Source of the DNA: CAZYXZ01 sp964651395
GTDB taxonomy: Bacteria; Actinomycetota; Actinomycetes; BP-191
Reading direction: 5' to 3'
Assembly: GCA_964651395.1 (NCBI GenBank)
Contig: CAZYXZ010000003.1
Location: 55,838-119,837, forward strand
DNA length: 64,000 bases
The translations under genes and the position numbers were made by a program. The notes beneath the pieces are model-generated. The model did no database searches. It worked only from the letters and a program-made list of their open reading frames with translations, and was not told where the DNA came from. Of this stretch, positions 1 through 9,100 are shown piece by piece (the first letter of the stretch is position 1; the number at the start of each line of letters is the position of its first letter).

Positions 1-1053
1 CAGACGCCGACCGACTCGCCGACAGGCCTGCCTACCCCGTCGACGACGCCATCGCCCGACGCCACGCTGACCGCCGGCTCGACGAGCGGACCGATCAGCG
101 TCACCGCGAAGTCCGGCGCGACGCCGGGGCTCTACGGCGGGACGCGCGACCAGCAGAGCTGCAACAAGCAGCAGATGATCGCCTTCCTCGATGCGAACCC
201 GGACAAGAAGGCCGCCTGGGCCGCCGCCCAGGGCATCAGCCCGGCAGAGGTCAGTGGCTACATCGCCGGGCTGGTCGACGGAGAGGTGACCGGCAACATC
301 CGCGTGACCAACCACGGCTTCAAGGGCGGCCGGGCCAACCCGTTCCAGGCGATCCTGCAGCACGGCACCGCCGTACTCATCGACAACCGCGGGCTGCCGC
401 GGGCCCGATGCGCCTGCGGCAACCCCCTGACGCCGCCCAAGGCAGTGTCCACGAAGCCGCGCTACCGCGGCACGCCGTGGGGCGGGCTCTCGCCGACGAA
501 CATCACCGTCATCAACCAGAGCACGACGGTGATCAACGTCATCACCCTCATCGACATCAACACGGGGACCCCCTTCGGCCGTCAGCCGGGCGGGGTGGAC
601 CTGCCGCTCCCAGGCGGCGGCTCCCCGTTCCCGACCTCGCCCGCCACCTCGGGCCCGACGACCGGAACGGGTGGTTTCCGCCTGGTCGCGGTGAAGGACA
701 ACAGCGACAGCTACCGCGCGAACTGGCGGGTCAACGCCAACGCCGGCACAGCTCACATCGAGGGGCCCGGCTACACCGGCGACTACACGTGGACCGTGCC
801 GCAGACGCTCGACGCACTCGGTACCACCCTGCGCTACGGCGGTACGTCGACCGGCAACTACGCGATCAGCATCAAGCCCTACAACAAGAGCGGGATCACA
901 CTGAACCCGAGCAGCGAGGACGAGCTGCACGCCTACGCGCCGAACTCGGTCAGCAAGGAGGCCGTCGTGACGGTGACCGGCGACGCGACGGAGGTCGTGC
1001 TGGCCTACTCGATGGGCTTCGCCATCAACGTCGAGTACACGTACCGGCGCTGA
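1..1053 (+). CDS. Secreted or surface protein with DUF6777-like domain, 5' end cut by window edge
   Basis: The reading frame is open from the first base, so the gene starts upstream of the window; the first in-frame ATG inside it, at 175, is not the true start. The visible part opens with a Pro/Thr/Ser-rich linker, then a globular region with GLYGGTRD, a Cys and FLDANPDKK, which I associate with the actinobacterial DUF6777 family. A paired CACG motif follows, then a second Pro/Gly-rich linker and a beta-rich C-terminal domain of about 120 residues. No membrane segment is visible in this portion; one could lie in the missing N-terminus. The function is unknown; an extracytoplasmic location is inferred from the low-complexity linkers. 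Confidence 0.7.
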   Translation, partial: QTPTDSPTGLPTPSTTPSPDATLTAGSTSGPISVTAKSGATPGLYGGTRDQQSCNKQQMIAFLDANPDKKAAWAAAQGISPAEVSGYIAGLVDGEVTGNIRVTNHGFKGGRANPFQAILQHGTAVLIDNRGLPRARCACGNPLTPPKAVSTKPRYRGTPWGGLSPTNITVINQSTTVINVITLIDINTGTPFGRQPGGVDLPLPGGGSPFPTSPATSGPTTGTGGFRLVAVKDNSDSYRANWRVNANAGTAHIEGPGYTGDYTWTVPQTLDALGTTLRYGGTSTGNYAISIKPYNKSGITLNPSSEDELHAYAPNSVSKEAVVTVTGDATEVVLAYSMGFAINVEYTYRR

Positions 1054-1088
1054 GGTCCGCGCGAGGTTTGTCGCCGTAGGCTGCCGGC

Positions 1089-1367
1089 ATGGAGGACATC
1101 GCTCGCGATTACGCCGCGCAGTTCGGTGGGGACTTCCAGTCGCTCATCGTGCCGGTGGTCGGCGCGGCCGTGCTGCTGGTCGTCGCCAAGGCGCTGTTCA
1201 AGGGTGCGCTCAAGGGCGTCGCGATCGGGCTGATCGTCAGCGCGCTCCTGGTTGTCGGACTCGCCGCGGCTGCCGTCGGCGTGGCGCGCTCCTCCTGCCG
1301 GACGCTGGAGACGAAGGACCCCCGCGCCTACGCCGCCGCGCGTTGCGACCAGATCCTCGGCCGCTGA
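1089..1367 (+). CDS. Small two-helix membrane protein, unknown function
   Basis: This 92-residue protein starts 35 bp after the preceding gene on the same strand. It has an acidic, amphipathic N-terminus and two closely spaced hydrophobic segments, roughly residues 20-38 and 43-65. A short soluble tail follows with two cysteines, in SSC and RCD. The Gly/Ala/Val-rich helices and the short loop containing KGALKG suggest a membrane hairpin. I do not recognise a named family. The coding potential is good because high-GC third positions continue through the frame. Confidence 0.6.
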   Translation: MEDIARDYAAQFGGDFQSLIVPVVGAAVLLVVAKALFKGALKGVAIGLIVSALLVVGLAAAAVGVARSSCRTLETKDPRAYAAARCDQILGR

Positions 1368-1371
1368 CGCG

Positions 1372-2802
1372 CTAGCCCGCCTGTGCCGCCAGCCACGCGG
1401 CGGCCGACTTCGCGCGGGCTCTCAGGTCCGCGGCGCCCTCGGGGAGCAGGACACCGCTGCGCAAGGAGGCCTGGACCGCGGTCTCGAACTTCCTCGAGAA
1501 CGCCGCCGGCGAGGGGTAGAGCTCCTTCAGCGTCGCGGCGTCGAACACGCGGGTAGTGCCCTTCAACGCCGCGAAGCCGCCGGCCACACCGCACGGGTCG
1601 TTCGTCGGCGCCATGTTGAGGCCGGTGAAGTACGACGCGATCGGCACCTCCATGTACGGCAGCCGGACGCCGCCGAGCATGTTGCCCCGCGCGTCGAACA
1701 ACCGAGTGCCGTCGGCGGCGCGGGCCGCGCGGGGCTGCGGCTTGGGCGCGCGGCCGGTCCGAACCCACTGGTCGAGTGCCACGAGCGACGCCGACCAGAC
1801 CCACGTGGAGGAGATGTAGTTGGCGCTCAGGCACTCGCCGGCCGCCTTCTGATAGCCCCAGGCCAGGGCGTCGACCGGGTCGTACGAACCGACGCTGCGA
1901 TTGCTCGCGGAGTACTGCAGCACCGCGTCCTGGTAGCGGTCGCTGCCATAGCTCGTGTGCCCCGGGCCAGCCAGCTCCCAGAGCCGGAACCGGCCGCTGT
2001 CGGGAGGAACCGGCTGCGCCGGGACCTCGGCCTGGCTGTTCACCCAGAGGATGGGAGCGAGGTCGCGGCGTACCTCCTCGGCGCCGATGATCTGGGGGCT
2101 GAAGCCGTCGAAGACGCGGGCCGACTCGTGCACCTCGTTGATGTAGGACTTCAACCGGCTGGCCGACTGCGAGGCGCCGACCGCGAGCCGGCGCGCCACG
2201 CGCGGGCGCAGCGGGCCGAGCACCGTGGGGTGCACCGCTGCCTGCGCGGCCTGCGAGAAGATGTCGAAGGAGTAGTCGTCGCCCGGGTGGCTGAGCGAGC
2301 CGTAGCGGACCGGGTCGTACTGCTTCAGCGCGATCGGGCTGGCCTCGATGCTCAGCCTCTGCGCGGCCACCGCGACGTAGACGAAGCCTCTGTTCATGAT
2401 CGTTCGGTGCATCGGCGCCCAGGACACGTCCTTGTCGAACGCGAGGGTGACGTTGTTCCAGTCGACGATCACGGTGCCGTTGAAGGCGCGGGGGTCGGTC
2501 GGTCGTCGTACCAGGATCCGGCTCTTGTACGGCGTCGTCCGGCTCTCCTCGGTCACGGTCCTCGCCATGCCCTCGAAGAAGAACTCCTGCTCGATCCAGC
2601 CCTTGTCGAGCGGCACCATCGTGCGGCCGAACGGCTCGCCGGTCCGGATGCCCCCGCTGACCGGTCCGCTGACGATCGGCACGGGGACGCTCGAGCCCCT
2701 CGCCGGCGCGGCGACGCCACCATGCGCCAGACCCTCCGCGCACAGCACCAGCGCGGTCACACCGACCAGCCAGGTCATCCGGTTGCTTCGCACGTCCGGC
2801 AC
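1372..2802 (-). CDS. Secreted alpha/beta hydrolase domain protein (PF20091-like)
   Basis: The protein has up to 476 residues; a start at Met9 (2778) would place a typical signal peptide, MTWLVGVTALVL onward, at the N-terminus. The mature protein carries the beta strand VIVDWNNV and a nucleophile elbow GASQSAS with the predicted catalytic Ser near residue 211. It matches the large actinobacterial 'alpha/beta hydrolase domain-containing protein' family, whose substrates are mostly unknown. It is probably an exported esterase-like enzyme. It is convergent with the small membrane-protein gene, whose stop lies 4 bp away. Either ATG start is possible; no clear Shine-Dalgarno sequence decides it. 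Confidence 0.75.
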   Translation of the reverse strand: MPDVRSNRMTWLVGVTALVLCAEGLAHGGVAAPARGSSVPVPIVSGPVSGGIRTGEPFGRTMVPLDKGWIEQEFFFEGMARTVTEESRTTPYKSRILVRRPTDPRAFNGTVIVDWNNVTLAFDKDVSWAPMHRTIMNRGFVYVAVAAQRLSIEASPIALKQYDPVRYGSLSHPGDDYSFDIFSQAAQAAVHPTVLGPLRPRVARRLAVGASQSASRLKSYINEVHESARVFDGFSPQIIGAEEVRRDLAPILWVNSQAEVPAQPVPPDSGRFRLWELAGPGHTSYGSDRYQDAVLQYSASNRSVGSYDPVDALAWGYQKAAGECLSANYISSTWVWSASLVALDQWVRTGRAPKPQPRAARAADGTRLFDARGNMLGGVRLPYMEVPIASYFTGLNMAPTNDPCGVAGGFAALKGTTRVFDAATLKELYPSPAAFSRKFETAVQASLRSGVLLPEGAADLRARAKSAAAWLAAQAG

Positions 2803-2846
2803 TTCACCGTGCGGCCGCTCGTTCCTGCCGGGAGCAACCGTCGAGG

Positions 2847-3248
2847 TCAGGACTCGTTCAGGCTCACGGCGGCCTTGATGAGGTTGATGAAGGCCTTCTC
2901 GTCGAGCTTCTCACCCTCGCGCACGTCGATCGCGCGCCGGGTGTTGCCGTCGAGGCTCGAGTTGAACAGGCCGGTCGGGTCCGGCAGTGACGCACCCTTC
3001 ATGAAGGTCAGCTTCACGACGCTCTGGTAGGTCTCGCCGGTGCAGATCATCCCGTTGTGGGACCAGATCGGGACCCCCGGGCTCGATGCCTTCTGGTACT
3101 TCCACTCCTCGACCACGTCGGGGTCGGCCTTCTTGATGAGGCCACGCAGCGTGGCGAGCGTCTTGCCGCGCCAGTCGCCCAGCTCGTTGATCCGTGCGTC
3201 GATCTGTTGAGAAGGGGACTCGTTCCTGCCCGCGGCGTTCTTCGTCAT
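2847..3248 (-). CDS. DUF1801 (YdhG-like) domain protein
   Basis: This 133-residue soluble protein has the DUF1801 layout: a helical N-terminus (RINELGDWRGKTLATLR), the core VVEEWKYQ, a strand pair around WSHNGMICTGE, and VKLTFMKGASLPDP before a helical end. The family is widespread in bacteria and adopts a small alpha/beta fold; its biochemical role is not established. The ATG overlaps the stop of the upstream beta-propeller gene in an ATGA quartet at 3245-3248, so the two are probably co-translated, although their sequences suggest no shared function. Confidence 0.75.
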   Translation of the reverse strand: MTKNAAGRNESPSQQIDARINELGDWRGKTLATLRGLIKKADPDVVEEWKYQKASSPGVPIWSHNGMICTGETYQSVVKLTFMKGASLPDPTGLFNSSLDGNTRRAIDVREGEKLDEKAFINLIKAAVSLNES

Positions 3249-4540
3249 CGGGCTGGTCTACCACACCAACGTCTGGTCACTACGGCGACAGAGACCAGCA
3301 GCAGCGCGACCGGTAGCGCACTGTCCGAACCGGTCGCGGGGAGCGGCTCCGCGGCGCGTGGTGGGAGAGGCGGGGGCTGCGACGGCGCGCCCGGACCGGC
3401 GGCGGCGCCGGTGAGGTCGAGCAGCAGGATGCCGTCGCCCTCGCCCTCCTCACCTTCCACCTTGAGCCCGAAGGCGATCAGCCTCCCGTCCGGTGAGACC
3501 ACCGGGTTGTTGGCGCCGAAGCCCCGGTAGTAGTCGAACGTCGTCAACCGTTCGAAGGCGCCGCTGCCGTCCAGCGGAAGTCGCCAGATGTCGAGCATGC
3601 CCGGGAACAGCGTGACGGTGAGGTCGCGCTCCACGAGCACGTAGCGGCCGGCCGGGTCGGCGCCCTCGGCCTCCTCGTAGTACGGCGAGGTGGGTGCGTA
3701 GTCGGTGACCGCACCGGTGTCGAGGTTGACGCCCATTGCCTGGCCGCCGTTGTGGAAGTACGCCGAGAAGAGCAGCTCGTCGTCGGGGTCGGCGTCGCCG
3801 TCGTCGAGCCGCCGGAAGTCCTGCGCCTCGACCGCCGGCGTGTCCGGCGAGACGTCGCGCTTGTCGAGGACCACGCTCCGGTCGACAACGGACGCTGCGC
3901 CGTCGGCGGCGTACGCGATCCGACCGGTGAGCACCTGGGACTCGCCGATGAGTGCCTCGACGAAGACGTCCGGCACTTTGGCGAAGTCGATGCTCGACTG
4001 GTTCCAGGCGATGCGCGTGGAGCCCGGCTGCTTCGAGACCGCGATGCCCTCCCAGCAGCTCTCATCGCCCAGCCGGACCGGCGGCCGCGAGCCGAGGGGT
4101 CGGGGCAGCAGCCAGAGCTTGCCCCGGAAGCGGTCGCCCTCGGCGTCGGTCTCGCTGCGCTCCGTCAGCGCGCAGAGGATCAGGTCGCCGTTGGAGAGGT
4201 GGTGCGCGCGCAGCACCCCGGCCGGCAGCGCAGCCCCGGTCAGGTTGCGGGGCGCTCCCCCTGCCAGCGCGTACTGCCACACGTCACCGATCGGCGCGTC
4301 GAGGAACACGAGCCGCTTCCCGTCCGGCGACCAGTCGGCCCGCATCGGCCGGCGGTCGTCCGGCAGCCGGATGTCGAGCAGCCGGATGTTGTCCGGGAGG
4401 TGGTCCACCGGCGAGCCGTCGAGCGTCCCCTTGTTCGGGTCGAGGCTGACCGGGTTCTCCTGCGCGACGGTTCGCGCGCTCGGCATAGCCAGCACCGAGA
4501 GCACCGCGAGCAACCCCGCGAGCAGCCCGCTTCGACGCAT
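3245..4540 (-). CDS. Exported WD40/PD40-like beta-propeller with LPATG C-terminal anchor
   Basis: The 431-residue protein has a signal peptide (RRSGLLAGLLAVLSVLAMPSA). TolB-like repeats follow, with typical strand motifs such as ADWSPDGKRLVFLD and VVSPDGRLIAFGL. It ends in a Pro-rich spacer, LPATGS, a hydrophobic stretch and a basic tail, a sortase-type sorting signal. It is expected to sit outside the cell, linked to the wall if a sortase acts on it; no sortase gene lies in this window. It follows the preceding surface-protein gene by 6 bp. The ligand is unknown. Confidence 0.75.
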   Translation of the reverse strand: MRRSGLLAGLLAVLSVLAMPSARTVAQENPVSLDPNKGTLDGSPVDHLPDNIRLLDIRLPDDRRPMRADWSPDGKRLVFLDAPIGDVWQYALAGGAPRNLTGAALPAGVLRAHHLSNGDLILCALTERSETDAEGDRFRGKLWLLPRPLGSRPPVRLGDESCWEGIAVSKQPGSTRIAWNQSSIDFAKVPDVFVEALIGESQVLTGRIAYAADGAASVVDRSVVLDKRDVSPDTPAVEAQDFRRLDDGDADPDDELLFSAYFHNGGQAMGVNLDTGAVTDYAPTSPYYEEAEGADPAGRYVLVERDLTVTLFPGMLDIWRLPLDGSGAFERLTTFDYYRGFGANNPVVSPDGRLIAFGLKVEGEEGEGDGILLLDLTGAAAGPGAPSQPPPLPPRAAEPLPATGSDSALPVALLLVSVAVVTRRWCGRPAR

Positions 4541-4546
4541 CCGCAG

Positions 4547-5446
4547 TCAGCCGGTCGTCAGGTGGCGACCGTCCACCCAGCACTCCCAGCCGTTCTCGCA
4601 CGTGACGTGCGCCCAGTCGCCGTGCCAGGAGTCGACCTGGACGGGCAGCGACGGGTCCAGCTGGGCCACCGGGCCGGGACCGATGTCGGCGGCGGAGTAC
4701 GCCGGCAGCCCGGCCGAGGGCACGGTGTGCGTCGGCGCCCAGGCGCCGGCGGTGACCGGTGGCCCGCTGGGAGCGCTGGGTGCGCTGGGAGCCGGTGCCG
4801 TTCCGGCGGTGGCGAGCCGGGGTCCGCGGCCGCGGACGTAGTAGGCGCCGGCGGCCACGACCGCCGCGCCGGCGGCCGCCACCGGGAGTACGCCCACGCC
4901 GGAGGAGTCGTCGTCCCCCGATGCGGCCGCCGACGGGGCGACACCGCCGTGCGTAGCGCCACCGCCGGCACCGCCTCCACCGCCGCCGGGCGCCGCGCCC
5001 GTGCGCGGGATCTGGAACCCGCCGACCGTGCCTTGATGTGGTCCGTCGAGCGCGTAGACCGTGCCGGTGAGGATCTCCTCGCCGAAGCGGAGGCTGGTCG
5101 AGAACCGGGTCGGCTCCTTCGTCTCGTTCCCGCAGGGGCCGAGCAGGTAGACGCCGCTGGCCTGCACCTCAGTGATGCTCGCGCCCACCTCGTACGCCTG
5201 GCCCTGCCACTGGGCCTGTACGCCGTAGCACATGGAGTTGTCGCTCTGGGAGTGCGCGAGGTAGTCCAGAGTGCCGCTGGAGTCCGTGGCGCCGAGGGTG
5301 AACTGAACGGTGTTGCGCTCGAAGTCGAGCCCGGCCGAGTTCGACATCTCGCCGGCGAAGACGCCGGTCTCCGGCTGCGCCACCGCCCCCGGTGCGACCA
5401 GCAGCACGAACGTGGCCCCGGCTCCGAGCACCCATCGAGTGACCAT
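4547..5446 (-). CDS. Exported protein with internal TM segment and C-terminal SH3-like domain
   Basis: The 299-residue protein has a signal peptide (VLGAGATFVLLVAPGAVAQ) and an extracytoplasmic beta-rich domain of about 120 residues with two cysteines. A Gly-rich linker and one membrane helix (residues about 185-205) followed by RGRG come next. After a Pro/Ala linker it ends in a compact domain with WAHVTCENGWECWVDGR, resembling bacterial SH3-like or ligand-sensing folds. The C-terminal domain would be cytoplasmic if the helix spans once. It heads a likely three-gene unit with the propeller and DUF1801 genes. No named family is recognised. Confidence 0.65.
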   Translation of the reverse strand: MVTRWVLGAGATFVLLVAPGAVAQPETGVFAGEMSNSAGLDFERNTVQFTLGATDSSGTLDYLAHSQSDNSMCYGVQAQWQGQAYEVGASITEVQASGVYLLGPCGNETKEPTRFSTSLRFGEEILTGTVYALDGPHQGTVGGFQIPRTGAAPGGGGGGAGGGATHGGVAPSAAASGDDDSSGVGVLPVAAAGAAVVAAGAYYVRGRGPRLATAGTAPAPSAPSAPSGPPVTAGAWAPTHTVPSAGLPAYSAADIGPGPVAQLDPSLPVQVDSWHGDWAHVTCENGWECWVDGRHLTTG

Positions 5447-5485
5447 GCGCGTCCCCTCCAGTGCCGCAGGTTACCGACTCCGGTG

Positions 5486-6628
5486 CTACCAGTCGCGGGC
5501 CAGTGCCGTCGACGGCCCGAGGTCGACCGTGTCGCCGTTGAGTCGGCGGCGGAACAACCGATCCGACTGCTCCCAGAGCAGGTCGCCGAGTGGACCCACC
5601 TGCGGATTGCGCAGGTTCCCGCTGTACGGCGACACGACCTGCTCGGTCTCGCGCCCGTCCGGATAGCGCAGGACGATCGAGCGCTGCCCGTCCAGCTCGG
5701 GGTAGCAGCACAGGTGAAGGAAGACGAGCGCGTCGTCGTACGCCTCGAGCTGGTACGGCGAGTGCTGCAGCGTGATGCGTTCACCGTCGTCGAGCGTCTC
5801 GTCCGTCGTCGTGTCGATGAGCCGCAGGACCGGGCTGCTCTCCCAGTCGAGGGTGACCCAGACCTGACGGCCGTCGTGGTGCCAGGCGTGGTCGGTGAAG
5901 ATGTTCGGACCCTCGTTGTTGTCCGCCTGGCCGAACTCCTCGGTGTTGCGGATTCGCTTCACCATGCCCGTCTGCAGGTCGCGGACCACGAGAGCCTGCT
6001 CCGTGGCCGGACCTCCGCACTTCGAGCGGTAGGCGAGGAGCCTCCCGTTCGGGCTGACCTGGGGATCGATGCCCCGCTCGAGGCGAACGACGCGCGGCGT
6101 CGGGGTGAGATCGATTCGCGTCATCGGACGCTCTTCCTCGCACGAGGGGTTCCAGGCATCACCGCTCGGGCTGGAGACGTACACCGCCTTGCGGTCCGGC
6201 GTGAGCTCGATCGCGGCGCCCGGACCGCCGTACGGGAGGCCGGTCGCGAGGGTGTCGGTCACCTGCCCGGTCTCTGCGGACACGACCACGGCACGGCCGT
6301 CCGGCAGCAGGGCGACGAACTGGTCCTGGCTCAGTGCTTGCGGCTCCTCGGCCGGGGCTGAAGTCGACGTCGGTGCCGGCTCGGTGGTTGCGGACGGCTG
6401 CGGCGTGCCGCTCGTGATCGGCACCACCGCGAGCCCGTCGCCGCGCGTCGTCGTGACGACGGCGATGGTCGCCACAACGGCCATCGCGCTGGCCCCCGCG
6501 GTCGCGAGCCAGAGCCGCTGCCGCTGGCGGCGAGCCCTGGCCAGCACGCCGGCGTAGGCGGCCGGGTCCGGCGTGACGGCGGAGGCCCGTGCCTCCAATG
6601 CGTCACGGAGCCGGTTTTCGGTGCTCAT
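5486..6628 (-). CDS. Membrane-anchored propeller protein coupled to sigma factor, putative anti-sigma
   Basis: The 380-residue protein has a short cytoplasmic N-terminus (RLRDALEARASAVTPDP), one membrane helix at about residues 39-58, a Thr/Pro/Ser linker and an extracytoplasmic WD40-like domain. Repeats such as ALLPDGRAVVVSAETG and VSPNGRLLAYRS are visible. Its ATG overlaps the stop of the upstream sigma factor gene in an ATGA quartet. The topology and coupling fit the regulatory partner of a SigE-family sigma factor. It lacks the HxxxCxxC zinc motif of classical ZAS anti-sigma factors, so the anti-sigma role is inferred from position and layout only. Confidence 0.7.
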   Translation of the reverse strand: MSTENRLRDALEARASAVTPDPAAYAGVLARARRQRQRLWLATAGASAMAVVATIAVVTTTRGDGLAVVPITSGTPQPSATTEPAPTSTSAPAEEPQALSQDQFVALLPDGRAVVVSAETGQVTDTLATGLPYGGPGAAIELTPDRKAVYVSSPSGDAWNPSCEEERPMTRIDLTPTPRVVRLERGIDPQVSPNGRLLAYRSKCGGPATEQALVVRDLQTGMVKRIRNTEEFGQADNNEGPNIFTDHAWHHDGRQVWVTLDWESSPVLRLIDTTTDETLDDGERITLQHSPYQLEAYDDALVFLHLCCYPELDGQRSIVLRYPDGRETEQVVSPYSGNLRNPQVGPLGDLLWEQSDRLFRRRLNGDTVDLGPSTALARDW

Positions 6629-7152
6629 GGTGTGACCTCCAGGGCGCGAGTGAGCGCCTCGATCCCGCGGTGCGCATGGGTCTTGACCGACCCGGCGGAG
6701 ATGCCGAGGGCGGCCGCGATATCGGCTTCGGACAGCTCGGCGTAGTAGCGGAGCACGAGCACCTCGCGCTGCCGGCCGGGGAGCGCGTCGAGGGCTCGCA
6801 ACACCTCGCGACGGTCCTCCCGGTCGACGGCGAGGTCCTCCGCACTGGCCGCCGTGACGTCGTGCGCCGGTGCGTGCGCGCGCGCCGTCCGCACGCGTCG
6901 CCAGCCGGAGCGAGCGCCGTTGGCGACGCAGACGCGCAGGTACGCGCGCGCGTTGTCCGGTTCCGCGAGTCGGGTCCAGCGCCGGTAGGTCCGCGCGAAC
7001 GCGTCCTGCACCAGGTCCTCGGCGGCGGAGGCGTCGGTGAGCAGGGTGGCGATGCGCAGCAGTCCTGGGTACTCGGCACGGAACAGCTCGGCAAAGGCGG
7101 CGTCGCGGTCGGCTGCGGCCACGCCCACCCCTTTGCTCGCGTACAGCGGCAT
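6625..7152 (-). CDS. SigE-family RNA polymerase sigma-70 (ECF) factor
   Basis: Region 2 is visible as ELFRAEYPGLLRIATLLT followed by AEDLVQDAFARTYRRW. Region 4 follows as LPGRQREVLVLRYYAELSEADIAAALGISAGSVKTHAHRG. Together these give a standard two-domain extracytoplasmic-function sigma factor. I place the start at 7152 because homologous sequence begins just after it; the frame is open to 7236, but the extra 28 residues look non-coding. The stop overlaps the membrane-partner gene by 4 bp. Only 82 bp separate it from the divergent hydrolase gene, so both promoters share that interval, and the factor may control its own operon. Confidence 0.88.
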   Translation of the reverse strand: MPLYASKGVGVAAADRDAAFAELFRAEYPGLLRIATLLTDASAAEDLVQDAFARTYRRWTRLAEPDNARAYLRVCVANGARSGWRRVRTARAHAPAHDVTAASAEDLAVDREDRREVLRALDALPGRQREVLVLRYYAELSEADIAAALGISAGSVKTHAHRGIEALTRALEVTP

Positions 7153-7234
7153 CGTCACATCATGGGGACGTCTGACTCGGCCAGGGGTTGACCGAGGTCC
7201 AGGGATTTGATGGGACCACGGCGAACCTACGGAC

Positions 7235-9097
7235 ATGGCCGGTCACGGGTTGAAGCGCACCCGCGTGCTGCTCGGCATCCTGGCCCTGATCGCGTTAGGG
7301 CCGATCGGACCGTCCCGCGCCGCCACTACCCCGACAGAGCGGATCGTCGGGGACCTGCCCATGTCCGACGGCGTCACCCTCCGCTACACGGTCGTCAAGC
7401 CGGTGGGCCAGCAGCGGCTGCCGACGTTGCTGGAGTACTCCGGCTACGACCCCGGCACCAATCCGGACGCCACCTACATCCGCCGGTTCGTCGAGAGCGG
7501 CGCGGGCTACTCCTACATCGGCGTGAGCCTGCGCGGCACCGGGTGCTCGACCGGGACGTTCGACTTCTTCCAGCCCAGCGAGGCCACCGACGCGGCCGCG
7601 GTCATCGCCTGGATCATCCGCCAGCCGTGGAACAACGGCCGCGTCGGCATGATCGGCAAGAGCTACCCCGGCATCACCCAGCTCTTCGCGGCCCAGGCCA
7701 ACCCACCGGGACTGATGGCCATCGCTCCCGGCCACTTCTTCAACGACGCCTACCGCGACGTCGCCCGCCCCGGCGGCATCCAGAACTACGGCTTCGCGTC
7801 CTTGTGGAGCTTCCTCGGACAGCCGAGCTATGAGGTGCAGAGCGGCACCGAGGCCGCGCTCGGCGGCGACGTGCAGTGTCTCAACGGGACGACCGCGCCG
7901 TTCCGCGGCCTGCCGACCAACCCGTTCGTCCAGCTGCAGCAGCACCGCTTCGACGACGCGCTGTTCCGCGAGCGCTCCCCGCAGCTGCATCTCGACCGGA
8001 TCAGGGTGCCGGTGCTCGCCACGCTGTCATGGCAGGACGAGCAGCTGGCCTCGCGCGGCACCGACCTGCTCGCCCAGCTCGACGACCTCAACGCCATACG
8101 GCGTGCACGCGGCCAGCGCGAGACGCCGTGGTGGGCGACGCTCACCAACGGCGACCACGGCATGGCCCGGACCGAGACGGAGTACGCAGACCTGCGGCGC
8201 TTCTTCGACTTCCACCTGAAGGGCATCCGCAACGGCTGGGAGCGCCGGCCGCGGGTGCTGGTGTGGTGGGACGCCACAGTCGGCGAGCGCGCGCCGAGCT
8301 GGGTCACCGGGCTCGACCACTGGTCGGAGCGCCGCCGGATCGCGACGCGCCGGCTGCGACCGACCGCCCTGTACCTACGTGCCGACGGCGGTCTGACGGC
8401 GGCGACGCCGGCCGCGGACGAGCCGAGCTCGCAGTACGTCTACACGCCGGTCGTCGGGTCGCAGGGCATCGGCAACCCGGCGTACGGCGGCGTCTCGACG
8501 GACACGCCGTTCGGAGAGTTCCCGCCGGACCGCTACCTCTGGGACCTCGCGCCCGCACCGGGCACGTCCGCGCAGTGGACGACCGCGGCGCTGCCCGACG
8601 ACCTGACACTGCTCGGGTCGGCGTCCCTCGACGTCTGGCTGAGCAGCACGGCGCCCGACACCGACCTGCAGGTGACCCTCACCGAGGTGCGGCCGGACGG
8701 CCAGGAGATGTATCTGCAGAAGGGCTGGCTCAAGGCGAGCCAGCGGCATCTCGACCCGGCACGCTCCACGGCGTTGCGGCCGTACCAGACGCATCAGGAG
8801 GCGGACGCCGAGCTGCTCCAGCCGGGTACGCCGGTGCTGGCCCGCGTCGAGATCTTCCCGTTCGGCGCACTGCTGCGCCGGGGCTCGCGGCTGCGCGTCT
8901 ACCTCGAGTCGCCGACGGTGCTGCCGGAGCTCTGGGCCTTCACCCCGTCGCCCTTCCCGGCCGTGAATACCGTGCTGCACGACCCCGAGCACGCGTCGCG
9001 GCTCGTGCTGCCCGTCGTCCCCAACGACCCCAACCGCAAGCGAGCGCTGCCGGCCTGCGGCGGCCTCATCCGTCAACCCTGCCGCGCGAGTCGCTGA
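7235..9097 (+). CDS. Secreted CocE/NonD-family (X-Pro dipeptidyl-peptidase-like) hydrolase
   Basis: The 620-residue protein starts with a signal peptide (RTRVLLGILALIALGPIGPSRA). An S15-type alpha/beta hydrolase domain follows with the nucleophile elbow GMIGKSYPGI, Ser near residue 143. The acid and His are expected in the later part, where TNGDHGMAR supplies a likely catalytic His. The C-terminal half contains the beta-sandwich of this family (LDVWLSSTAPDTDLQVTLTEV). CocE/NonD enzymes cleave esters, amides or X-Pro peptides; the substrate here is unknown. It is divergent from the sigma factor gene. Confidence 0.85.
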   Translation: MAGHGLKRTRVLLGILALIALGPIGPSRAATTPTERIVGDLPMSDGVTLRYTVVKPVGQQRLPTLLEYSGYDPGTNPDATYIRRFVESGAGYSYIGVSLRGTGCSTGTFDFFQPSEATDAAAVIAWIIRQPWNNGRVGMIGKSYPGITQLFAAQANPPGLMAIAPGHFFNDAYRDVARPGGIQNYGFASLWSFLGQPSYEVQSGTEAALGGDVQCLNGTTAPFRGLPTNPFVQLQQHRFDDALFRERSPQLHLDRIRVPVLATLSWQDEQLASRGTDLLAQLDDLNAIRRARGQRETPWWATLTNGDHGMARTETEYADLRRFFDFHLKGIRNGWERRPRVLVWWDATVGERAPSWVTGLDHWSERRRIATRRLRPTALYLRADGGLTAATPAADEPSSQYVYTPVVGSQGIGNPAYGGVSTDTPFGEFPPDRYLWDLAPAPGTSAQWTTAALPDDLTLLGSASLDVWLSSTAPDTDLQVTLTEVRPDGQEMYLQKGWLKASQRHLDPARSTALRPYQTHQEADAELLQPGTPVLARVEIFPFGALLRRGSRLRVYLESPTVLPELWAFTPSPFPAVNTVLHDPEHASRLVLPVVPNDPNRKRALPACGGLIRQPCRASR

Positions 9098-9100
9098 ACG

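Noticed and set aside
1252..3030. Long plus-strand open frame across the hydrolase and DUF1801 genes
   Set aside because: It is antisense to two recognisable proteins and has Arg-rich shadow composition.
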